DNA of 18,565 bases from Methanobacteriota archaeon (GTDB taxonomy: Archaea > Thermoplasmatota > Poseidoniia > Poseidoniales > SP79). Below, one piece after another: positions 16,501 through 18,565 of this stretch. The stretch spans positions 1 to 18,565 of the forward strand of contig PAZI01000021.1 of assembly GCA_002715545.1 (NCBI GenBank). The letters run 5' to 3'. How positions within the stretch are numbered: position 1 is the first letter of the stretch; each line of letters starts with the position of its first letter. Below the pieces are notes generated by a model. It did no database searches, had not been told where the DNA came from, and was given only the letters and a program-made list of their open reading frames with translations. The position numbers and the translations under genes are program-made.

Positions 16501-18565
16501 ATCCAGCTGCAATTTGCCTTCCTATCGTTAGTTTTTGTTGTGCCTGTATCAAGAGCTCTGATCGTCCTCCAAAGTTATCAAAAGTTACCCCTTGATATGC
16601 CCCGTTGCCATCATAGTGGTTCATGACCTTGCCTCCCGGCATGATCACTCCATCCACCTCTGCAGCTCCAGATGCACTTACAAGATGAATCCTGCTGGAC
16701 GCCTTGTTGGTAACAATTTCGCTAGCAGCATGCACCTTAAGCCCTGTCGAACCATTCAAGGGGGCACCTGTAATCTTGGCTATAAATTCTGTCTTTTCAG
16801 ATGCATTATCGGCCTGATATGGCGCCCAATCTGCACCATCCTTCTGCCAAAAGGCATTCAGATTTTTGCCGACGACATCATTGCCACCAAACAATAAACC
16901 TATATTCTTTTCTGCACCAAAATCGACTGTCCACGTTACCGTTTCGGGCAGGCTAGCACTTAGCTTATTGTTAATCCCTGAAACCTTGTAGGTCTGATAC
17001 CCATCCTTCAATCCGATCAACTCGCTGGTATAAAGCAGTGTCCCGGGCTTCTTGTTTCCGTGAAAGAAGGTATGGTCACCGTCGTTGGCATAAATCCTCA
17101 AGATTGCTGTAGCATCAGAGTCAACCCCATTCCCATAGGCCTCAAACGAGAATTCATTAAGCAGCGCATCACCTCGGTATAAATCTATCTCATCACCAAA
17201 TTCAAAACCTGGATTATAATATACCTCATAATTATCACTCCTGGATTGATAAAGCACATCATACCCACCCGCCACCCGCACCAAGTCCGACGCATAAACA
17301 TGCCCACCAGTCTGGATGTTTTCATTGGTATCAATGTTTGTCGTATTTCCACCGATAAAGGCTTGGCCTTTTGAAGTGACATGAACTTCGCCAACGGAAT
17401 TGTTGGACCATGTTATTTCCTTAGATGCTACTTTTCCTTGATCATCAAAGCTCAAAATTATTTGGCCGCCAGAAATCACATTACCCATGATTTCAACCCC
17501 ACCCTCTGCATTGATATCGACAAGGCTTGCAGAATTATCACTTGTATTTCCATATGCAGCAAGCCCACCCGATGGAGTCACCTTTAAGCTGAGGCCCTCA
17601 TCGTCCCCACCTGGCTCCTCAATGAATTTTAGTTTAATTAACTTGGAAGCGGAAACCGCTCCGACATCAATTGTAATTCGTTGTCCAGCTTCCAGAATGA
17701 CACTGGCATCCTTGCCCGAATTATCGTTTCCTGCAGCAATCTTACCATTGACAAGCAAGTCGTAGTGATCGCCAGTTTTAATATTTATTATGCTCCCTAA
17801 ACCACTTGACTGAACCACACTCTCAGCACTCGAAATGTTAACACTGCCTGCAGATATAATTTCAATAATACCTCCATCTCCTTCACTGATAATCTTGGGA
17901 GAACTACCCTTATCTTCTTGCTGCTCTACAGCAATCGATTTGTCTTTTGCATTGAGACTAATCCTGTTGCCACTGATTGATCCGCTGACTTTAATTGAAG
18001 AGTCAACCGAACCTTCCCCATCTTTAACCGATGAATCAAGCGTTCCAGTCAAAAAAGCATCACCCGAACTGGCGCTCGCAGTCATCCGAAAGAGTGCTCC
18101 TCCACGATTAAACCAAATCCCCTCACCTTGACTTATGGGCCTATGAATTGGGTCGACTCGAATTGTGCGCTCTTTTAATCCAATATTACCTTTATAAAGC
18201 CCACCACCCGAGCCACCCCCGGCTCCATTAACAAATTCCCCATATATTACTGTAGCTCCCTTTTCGGCCTCTTTATATAATTGTATATAAGAATCATTAT
18301 AGAAAAATATTTTGCTTCCATGAGGCAGCGTAGCGCCTATTGCTTCAACATCGAATTCCGCTAAATCCACGCTCTGCTCTAATCGCTGATTTAACGTGAC
18401 TCTATCACTCTCAGCATACCCTTCTTTGTGGTTGATGATAACTTCTGTGGTAGGAGCCCCATAGTCCGTCTCGGCAACAATGCTGACGCTACCGCTGTCG
18501 CTTGACTCGATAGCAGATCCAGCTCCTAACTCAAGCCAACCAACATTGGCTTGAACCAAATCTTC
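1..18565 (-). CDS. Giant haemagglutinin-like beta-helix adhesin, internal fragment (both ends outside window)
   Basis: One minus-strand frame runs from codon 18563-18565 (GAA) to codon 2-4 (GAT) with no stop: 6188 codons. Base 1 starts the next codon. With equal base use such a run has a chance of about 10^-129, and the translation is coherent protein throughout. No signal peptide, TPS secretion domain, LEPR motif, RTX nonapeptides or C-terminal anchor lies in the window, so both termini and the export route are unknown. The backbone is FHA-like: strands of 6-8 residues alternating hydrophobic with S/T/D, separated by G or GG turns. Lectin-like, phage-like and other modules are inserted, each annotated separately. 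Only three cysteines were seen (7244, 7835, 9482). Known relatives (FHA-type and LEPR-XLL-type giants) are surface-exposed or secreted adhesins. That role here is inferred from fold and module types. No frameshift was found, so it looks intact and selected. Confidence 0.95.
1312..1397 (-). repeat. 86 bp perfect direct repeat of window bases 1-86
   Basis: Bases 1-86 and 1312-1397 are identical (offset 1311, exactly 437 codons). The first mismatch is at 87/1398, and the left end of the upstream copy is cut by the window edge. The encoded stretch includes 'LEVGLVRAGSVDMRGDVSLF'. Perfect identity, synonymous sites included, suggests recent duplication or gene conversion. Confidence 0.95.
1580..2105 (-). 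other. FHA-like beta-helix segment after the beta-sandwich module
   Basis: After an acidic linker ('LDEEPEKDLTVDVSVSGGDV') come strands 'LELTANGDLSITGNIDVADN', 'NLEVKGKISAGLLKINLTEN', 'LHLKELNVETVHLNMKNGTV' and 'ASLTVSTNDGHLTINDGVVV'. The phrase 'GDLSITGNI' recurs near 13.05 kb ('GDLSITGNLN'). No catalytic motif was seen. Confidence 0.65.
2106..2386 (-). other. 'KDWVGIY...LSPGSYTAYYLRDDG' beta-sandwich module
   Basis: Window residues about 5394-5486. It reads 'HERISLSFFDGPGNAKDWVG', 'IYYDWDDPIFLSPLSWQYVD', 'SSGDLVFPALSPGSYTAYYL' and 'RDDGVLDALDSVDFVV'. The order 'N--DWVGIY', 'W-Y-DG', 'G-L-FP-L-PG-Y-AYYL-DDG---L---DFVV' matches a small Ig/SKICH-like beta-sandwich that I know from secreted bacterial phosphoesterases and other extracellular proteins, where it is accessory. 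It is an isolated non-helical insert, and probably a binding or spacer domain. Confidence 0.6.
2390..2915 (-). other. FHA-like beta-helix segment
   Basis: It reads 'GHVTLKAAENVNILGDINAA', 'GNNLSVDSGGLISGLGYMIA', 'VEEIKANVSDGDFYLREVDQ', 'VTLHDVDANNIGILAGNNVE' and 'TGEVIIESAGHISSLYESSA'. The sequence is more diverse than the array at 2916-4082. It leads into a short acidic stretch, 'LTDKDGESDVNVLDFFGG', before the 'DWVGIY' module. Confidence 0.6.
2916..4082 (-). repeat. Tandem array of beta-helix units of about 116-129 residues with 'ETDHDxNDV'
   Basis: Three full units contain 'SETDHDNNDVKL', 'LETDHDDNDVTL' and 'SETDHDNNDVTL'. The middle His codons start at 3191, 3578 and 3926, spaced 387 and 348 bp (129 and 116 codons). 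Each unit also carries 'GGIDIGQIIAG'-like and 'TSGAGDVQIKDAGHLTVENL' phrases. At the DNA level 2916-3030 and 3264-3378 differ at only 4 of 115 bases (offset 348). A third copy of the core lies near 4002-4080. The acidic ETDHD-ND cluster recurs at the same place in each unit and may be a metal site. The array looks like recent amplification within one gene. Confidence 0.85.
4200..5106 (-). repeat. Duplicated beta-helix block, about 199-residue period
   Basis: Two related blocks lie about 597 bp apart. The upper one reads 'GDLQVLGSMTSQGG', 'GDVSLVSENNLEFSSGGSIY' and 'VSDQDGDAAKGQGALLMREG'. The lower reads 'GDLKVNGAISSGG', 'GQISLKAENNLELGGAGSLK' and 'RSDSDGDAVEGEGRLKMENG'. Both carry 'SDxDGDAxxGxGxLxM', an Asp cluster that could bind Ca2+. 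Copy iii of the 'LVLEA' element (4635-4761) sits between them. The spacing is a multiple of three, so the frame is kept. Confidence 0.7.
4530..4595 (-). repeat. Perfect 33 bp in-frame tandem duplication
   Basis: Bases 4530-4562 and 4563-4595 are identical. On the minus strand this doubles an 11-residue unit, giving 'GSVTAQGKLSVGSVTAQGKL'. The exact identity implies a very recent slippage or unequal-crossover event. It keeps the reading frame and adds about half a beta-helix turn. Confidence 0.95.
5107..5340 (-). other. Tyr/Asn-rich insert, copy B ('YEKVGNR...GRFYKK')
   Basis: It reads 'GTNDRSVFVYDNDFMRMQVY', 'EKVGNRSDTRLVDGYGRFYK' and 'KNIDNDGNAILVPLAYDVDV'. It shares 'VY', 'YE-x-x-GNR', 'L-x-G-x-FY-x-K' and 'ND' in the same order with the insert near 6600-6780. 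Flanking sequence on both sides is Gly-rich beta-helix. Family unknown. Confidence 0.45.
5341..6599 (-). other. FHA-like beta-helix segment with 'LGANTLSAGSLVLEA' element
   Basis: Strands include 'GAIEIDSSKDISIKGFVGG', 'QIISNPGTTVVSEQGLELRS', 'GNIYLRQSGDLELSDLHTPK', 'GNLLVGNNIQMGENGVLQLV' and 'GSVTIEGEMTVTDKAIIKSS'. An aromatic break 'IVWAPGKYEVPLDSSAGKWV' through 'YGDYALNMPDYSGSD' lies at about 6010-6125. Copy iv of the recurring 'LG-N-L-A--LVLEA-DG-I-G' element lies at 5398-5531. No enzymatic motif was seen. Confidence 0.65.
6600..6780 (-). other. Tyr/Asn-rich insert, copy A ('YENNKGNR...GKFYEK')
   Basis: It reads 'VYDADLKTFHLYENNKGNRI', 'LYNPLNGKFYEKTMANDRHT' and 'AKEYVGGDTSGYKLL'. It interrupts beta-helix sequence. 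Its core (YE-x-x-x-GNR, x-G-x-FY-x-K, ND) returns in diverged form near 5115-5340. I do not know the family. It may be a loop domain protruding from the helix. Confidence 0.45.
6781..7109 (-). other. FHA-like segment, low Gly, more Lys/Tyr/Asn
   Basis: It reads 'NEKFVGLKLSAFKAIQAAKM', 'DRHIEYRAGKYAGFNLPDSI', 'TVVLSLGNYSLNYSGVIYAS' and 'VSLISDINVYLENAQIKNN'. The strands are still beta-like but turns carry N/K and not G, and the + strand is more AT-rich here than in 1-5 kb. No specific fold was recognised. Confidence 0.5.
7110..7345 (-). other. 'HKFxxLDxVxVYGA...YN' phage-type beta module, copy B
   Basis: Window residues about 3741-3818. It reads 'EGVATVTTDVAHKFNNLDFV', 'CVYGASQSPYNTTHKIKDIL' and 'SERKFTFNIDKNTGDAGGD'. 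The layout 'VATVTT--AH-F---D-V-V-GA----YN-TH-I--I----FTF-I---TG-AGG' is the fuller form of the module at 13431-13652, with the usual 'VTDxxTFTYxV' ending. It carries a Cys (codon 7244-7246) where most relatives have a hydrophobic residue. Confidence 0.65.
7346..8054 (-). other. FHA-like beta-helix segment
   Basis: It reads 'EKVDIADGKLEIENLNNNQV', 'NCNLILNKLTVRGSEVGSNI', 'RVVSGGDIAVGDVRVPGF', 'LGDIFLNAAGEIVPHFLNT', 'LVADDLEMVAGSDIKGLDIQ' and 'LGSISIDSEGALQVLNLSAG'. The 'GDI-LNAAGEI' and 'LVADDLEM-AGSDI' phrases are characteristic of haemagglutinin-type helices. A Cys codon lies at 7835-7837. The basic and polar loop 'LFNHDQDRAEGSRN' (about 7500-7545) may project from the helix. Confidence 0.7.
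8055..8410 (-). repeat. Phage-type 'GxxIxFxxG...LxG' module, copies 8 and 9
   Basis: Copy 8 (8265-8410) reads 'KINVEGIGTSVEAGEKIYFE', 'NGGVFVLSAPAGKGSKELMG'. Copy 9 (8055-8205) reads 'KLIIKPARTSIYAGQKIFLG', 'DGVYFDVSQYASAGSTDLVG' and 'VLHGDQIAGGSR'. They are nearly back to back, as are copies 1 and 2. No copy was seen in the C-terminal 8 kb of the window. Confidence 0.7.
8411..9404 (-). other. FHA-like beta-helix segment
   Basis: Typical strands are 'KINLDAGGDIEIAKSALFKI', 'DGDVKIISNKGKIVMAGRID', 'LKSGINEGDIDIEQASLEAG', 'KVKVNSSTKKLNANLNGNHG', 'LNLKVYGDLVIEGSLEVRG' and 'GDGDVVVRGAARFI'. They form regular turns of about 20-24 residues, as in haemagglutinin beta-helices. No motifs suggest enzymatic activity. 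Confidence 0.7.
9405..9685 (-). other. Tail-fibre-type 'DGITLxxGDRVLVKDQ...NGVYVV' module
   Basis: Window residues about 2961-3053. It reads 'KAATTVNIKLDSALKSGQKI', 'DGITLEEGDRVLVKDQADIA', 'SNGVYVVGDTVSRAGDLDS', 'LYTVEEGLENASSGWVING'. The phrase 'ATT-NI-L--------IDG-TL--GDRVLVK-Q----NG-YVV----RA-D-D' is a well-known module of phage tail/receptor proteins and related bacterial proteins. One of only three cysteines lies in it (codon 9482-9484). It sits directly after a 'RGNVNIKSRGDVNVQ' beta-helix turn, so it is an insertion in the helix. Its function in bacterial giants is not known to me. Confidence 0.75.
9917..10591 (-). other. Trp/Tyr/Lys-rich block of unknown fold
   Basis: Window residues about 2659-2883. 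I count 17 Trp in about 225 residues, against very few elsewhere. Phrases include 'DYWEDQSWGGWTSRSAWYW', 'TDWSNGKYHTGESSYYNNKG', 'VEWKRHYRYHKSYGDPDWLG', 'KADKAVYKDVKRYKSAWVEK'-like stretches, and a run of similar units 'KEQWVDKKATWSSKYRD', 'YVFKSRTTDIINKRPKYET' and 'TEQRPKWKTVWDVVEE'. The second half is basic and looks like degenerate repeats of about 20-25 residues of the form x-W/Y-x-x-K. It follows the LamG domain. I do not recognise a family. A carbohydrate-, wall- or membrane-interacting function is only a guess from the aromatic/basic composition. Confidence 0.6.
10796..11365 (-). other. LamG/concanavalin A-like lectin domain
   Basis: Window residues about 2400-2590. Ordered landmarks are 'RTFVVPFNGFKFP', 'IYGSMIVDFGDLSGDTSYEF', 'GNNAFAIKLDQWNRKGVFGT', 'DRDVHVVVVNDVAAGETRLY', 'VDGDHVGVLAGNFELAGESR' and 'WATYNVALTDAQI'. 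The sequence 'H-VVVV-D---G-T-LYVDG---G' followed by 'YN-ALTDAQI' is the signature of LamG-like jelly-roll domains (Laminin_G_3 type). These bind sugars or proteins outside the cell and often a Ca2+ ion. The length, about 190 residues, fits. The ligand cannot be told from sequence. This is the most confidently recognised module in the window and the best candidate for a binding head. Confidence 0.8.
11757..11902 (-). repeat. Phage-type 'GxxIxFxxG...LxG' module, copy 7
   Basis: It reads 'GIVVDELTVHMGIGREVVFS', 'DGQIFKLTRESEPGDTKLYG' and 'YLSGVLKDNDVA', introduced by 'GYAQGDYTNSG'. It shares the 'GDYxxSGIxV' lead-in and the 'LxxDD'-like tail with copy 5. Confidence 0.7.
11903..12499 (-). other. 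Non-helical aromatic block ('EYWYTMDAAL...HLGYSRVYNF')
   Basis: Window residues about 2022-2220. It reads 'TKTIQRITGSRDVQELNDKG', 'VEVYVWEPTTLLRQVGYVDV', 'KAGEYWYTMDAALHHAGFVK', then 'ELRFYFIQGKGGDYENGTIP', 'NTMFHELGQADQDAVLEHLG' and 'YSRVYNFTVDSINYNSIFDG'. The combination WYTMD-L-GF, then Y-I-G-DY, then L-QADQ-AVL-HLGY-YNF is one I associate with LEPR-XLL-type giant proteins, where a similar 'AVLNYLGY' phrase occurs. No named fold was recognised. It is clearly not beta-helix and may be a protruding domain. Confidence 0.5.
12500..13219 (-). other. FHA-like beta-helix segment
   Basis: Strands read 'GSILVSTVNGHITMAGTVG', 'EVLISSVSGDLSITGNLNA', 'RRIDLNAPNISVLDEAKVSI', 'MLLNSTGDVSISGDVVSSGD' and 'EAEGDINLIAGSDISISGDA'. 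The 'GDV-ISG-V-S-G-I-V-A' phrasing is typical of haemagglutinin repeats. The stretch 'LVEGEIKEEELSSAILKIF' (about 12620-12680) is an acidic, probably helical insertion. Confidence 0.65.
13220..13365 (-). repeat. Phage-type 'GxxIxFxxG...LxG' module, copy 6
   Basis: It reads 'GSIKVDKINSSIEAGQIIYF', 'SSGSITLTKPANKGSDVLYG' and 'ALEGDIKKGSV'. It follows 'EDYSKVNGSIKV', a variant of the lead-in. The core 'G-x-I-Y-F-x-x-G' and the ending 'KGSDVLYGALEG' fit the family of nine copies. Confidence 0.7.
13431..13652 (-). other. 'HPYxTGDxVxLSGA...YN' phage-type beta module, copy A
   Basis: Window residues about 1638-1711. It reads 'AVAHTVDPHPYQTGDIVQLS' then 'GATGDSAPIYNRSFVITRNG' and 'DNSFYFDVPVHA'. The pattern H-x-Y-x-x-G-D-x-V-x-hydrophobic-x-G-A, YN, x-F-V-I, N-x-F-x-F-x-V is familiar from phage and phage-derived structural proteins, where it marks a small beta fold. 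It sits between phage-type module copies 5 and 6. A second, more diverged copy lies at 7110-7345. Confidence 0.6.
13745..13890 (-). repeat. Phage-type 'GxxIxFxxG...LxG' module, copy 5
   Basis: It reads 'GISVDSIGRSYRSGQNIEFE', 'KGQKLVLSADANSGDTILYG' and 'TLSAILNDDDAEK'. The lead-in is 'YYEAGDYSESGISV', the same 'GDYS-SGI-V' phrase seen before copy 7. The 'LxxDD' end is shared with copy 7 ('LKDNDVA'), which suggests these two are closer to each other than to the rest. Confidence 0.7.
13891..14893 (-). other. FHA-like beta-helix segment with 'SGGVNIDVRGQL' type strands
   Basis: About 330 residues of strand-turn sequence read 'SSMLLAAGGEIKLFNNTIEV', 'GSLRLGQIGISDGTVPGPDG', 'NADNEVLIQSAGTIWIGQGS', 'GGTVNIEAADGFDLRGSVRA', 'SGGVNIDVRGQLLLGGAEQ' and 'SDVSVNSESGVVLVGVGGH'. 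This is the most typical FHA/MBG-like helix of the N-terminal half. The segment 'QYLKRENKASYHPDFDNYLV' near 14800-14870 is a charged non-helical loop. No enzyme motif was seen. Confidence 0.65.
14894..15450 (-). repeat. Phage-type 'GxxIxFxxG...LxG' module, copies 3 and 4
   Basis: Copy 3 (15306-15450) reads 'KVGDKVRFVEGGVLTLNRDV' then 'SGETTLYGRL'. Copy 4 (14894-15037) reads 'RSGDKVFFSNGGVLVLVEDV' then 'KGAREILGEL'. Both are introduced by a short 'Y-x-G-x-x...GIKV' lead ('YEIGDHGNSGIKVD', 'YVLGNDYVNPGRGIKVE'). Between them runs a short beta-helix stretch, 'TSSLEINSIKGNLTIAKESG' to 'SGLITVHGSSSEIGLG'. Copies 3 and 4 are the clearest pair in the family. Confidence 0.75.
15451..16010 (-). other. 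FHA-like beta-helix segment
   Basis: Repeating strands read 'GNFSIRAPVVAHSEIIVNSG', 'SAGLLETKAGSIILHSD'-type units, 'QGLRIDGTIMADDEIRISVN' and 'GRLATTGSEGRIVINGTND'. A charged loop 'NDKEEKLKKS' lies near 15625-15655. The segment ends with 'YEIGDHGNSGIKVD', the usual lead-in to the next phage-type module. No catalytic residues are recognisable. Confidence 0.6.
16011..16332 (-). other. Flagellar-hook/LEPR-XLL-type alpha-beta module
   Basis: Window residues about 745-851. A beta strand 'VNIQLWLDKDGGTIGSVSVS' is followed by a predicted helix 'LEDLVVDLKRATEEAGYSKT', then 'IDVGIRNGRLLFASF' and 'ETVAEELGFLGLKDG'. The succession strand, 'L-DLV-DL--A----G', 'G-L-F', 'AEELGF' resembles the module of flagellar hook-associated proteins (FliD/FlgK style) that is also reiterated in LEPR-XLL giant proteins. 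Its helical content sets it apart from the surrounding beta-helix. The resemblance is by eye, and the function here is unknown. Confidence 0.55.
16333..16807 (-). other. FHA-like beta-helix segment
   Basis: Strand-turn repeats read 'FIAKITGAPLNGSTGLKVHA', 'KASSRIHLVSASGAAEVDG', 'RSELLIQAQQKLTIGRQIAA' and 'SRIELRGTSPIDIQPKG'. The 'HYDGNGAYQGVTFDN' stretch near 16575-16620 is a loop with aromatic residues. No motif points to a specific activity. It connects the choice-of-anchor-like module to the flagellar-hook-like module. Confidence 0.6.
16808..17275 (-). other. Choice-of-anchor/PEP-CTERM-type beta-sandwich module
   Basis: Window residues about 431-586. The order is 'EFGDEIDL' then 'LNEFSFEAYGNG', 'ILRIYANDGD', 'PGTLLYTSELIGLKDGYQTY', 'TVTWTVDFGAEKNIGLLFGG' and 'NAFWQKDGADWAPY'. 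From memory this matches extracellular beta-sandwich domains of PEP-CTERM-sorted proteins, which carry the same succession GDEI-L, F-F-YG, R-Y-NDG, PGT-LYTS, TWTV-F, GLLF, FW. Such domains are common in Verrucomicrobiota. In those proteins the module usually lies just before a C-terminal sorting signal. Here it is internal and followed by thousands of residues, so it probably serves as an ordinary ligand-binding or spacer domain. Confidence 0.65.
17280..18028 (-). other. FHA-like beta-helix segment
   Basis: Short strands such as 'GSISGNRISLNAKD', 'GGIIEIISAGSVNISSAES' and 'EGGVEIMGNVISGGQIILS' alternate with G/D/N turns, as in filamentous-haemagglutinin beta-helices. Around 17590-17800 the stretch 'VNGKIAAGNDNSGKDASV' followed by 'EEPGGDDEGLSL' is acidic and Asp-rich. 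No catalytic motif was seen. It links the first phage-type modules to the choice-of-anchor-like module. Confidence 0.7.
18029..18372 (-). repeat. Phage-type 'GxxIxFxxG...LxG' module, copies 1 and 2
   Basis: Two copies of a module of about 45 residues lie near window residues 65-111 and 129-179. Copy 1 (18232-18372) reads 'LPHGSKIFFYNDSYIQLY' and then 'KGATVIYGEF'. Copy 2 (18029-18180) reads 'ISQGEGIWFNRGGALFRM' and then 'SGDAFLTGTL'. The pattern is hydrophobic strand, G-x-x-I-x-F, G, strand, s-G-x-x-x-L-x-G-x-L. I know this pattern from phage structural proteins and some giant bacterial proteins, where it looks like a small beta fold. A Gly-rich linker 'GAGGGSGGG' (about 18200-18230) separates the two copies. 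Function unknown. Confidence 0.7.

Noticed and set aside
1..18565. RTX-type Ca2+ nonapeptides (GGxGxDxUx)
   Set aside because: Many GG and D residues occur but no run of GGxGxD units was found. The acidic motifs here are of other types.

Overview
The whole window lies inside one gene. On the minus strand a single reading frame (codons whose lowest + strand coordinate is 2 modulo 3) stays open from base 18565 to base 2. That is 6188 codons with no in-frame stop and no gene start or end in view. I translated it end to end and checked the phase at about ten points (15056, 12422, 10076, 9482, 7835, 7244, 5069, 2291 and others); all agree. The + strand and the other minus frames hold only short antisense or out-of-frame shadows. 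I found no tRNA, rRNA, CRISPR array, transposase, promoter or terminator.

The product is a fragment, roughly 0.6 MDa, of a giant repetitive surface or secreted protein. Its backbone is filamentous-haemagglutinin-like beta-helix sequence: short strands rich in G, S, D, V, I and L, with recurring phrases such as 'GDVTLNAGG', 'AGGSIKLNT' and 'LGANTLSAGSLVLEA'. Foreign-looking modules are inserted into it. Reading from the N-terminal side (high coordinates) they are: two copies of a short phage-type 'GxxIxFxxG...LxG' module (18.0-18.4 kb); a module like the PEP-CTERM-associated 'choice-of-anchor' domains (16.8-17.3 kb); a flagellar-hook/LEPR-XLL-type module (16.0-16.3 kb); four more phage-type modules (13.2-15.5 kb), with an 'HPYQTGD' module between two of them; a large non-helical block (11.9-12.5 kb); a seventh phage-type module (11.8 kb); a LamG/concanavalin-like lectin domain (10.8-11.4 kb); a Trp/Tyr/Lys-rich block (9.9-10.6 kb); a tail-fibre-type 'NGVYVV' module (9.4-9.7 kb); the last two phage-type modules (8.05-8.41 kb); a second 'HKFNNLDF' module (7.1-7.3 kb); two related Tyr/Asn-rich inserts (6.7 and 5.2 kb); and a 'DWVGIY' beta-sandwich module (2.1-2.4 kb). 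The C-terminal third of the visible protein (below about 5.1 kb) is mostly tandem beta-helix repeats. Some are so similar at the DNA level (a perfect 86 bp repeat, a perfect 33 bp tandem, a 115 bp repeat with 4 mismatches) that they look recently duplicated.

Organism: a Gram-negative-type bacterium of moderate GC (mid-40s percent by eye). The choice-of-anchor-like module and the LEPR-XLL-like module mix remind me of giant proteins of Verrucomicrobiota and relatives, with marine or deltaproteobacterial lineages as alternatives. This is recollection and not a database result. The likely role is adhesion, cell-surface coating or cell-cell interaction. The window holds no secretion signal, anchor or neighbouring gene to test that.
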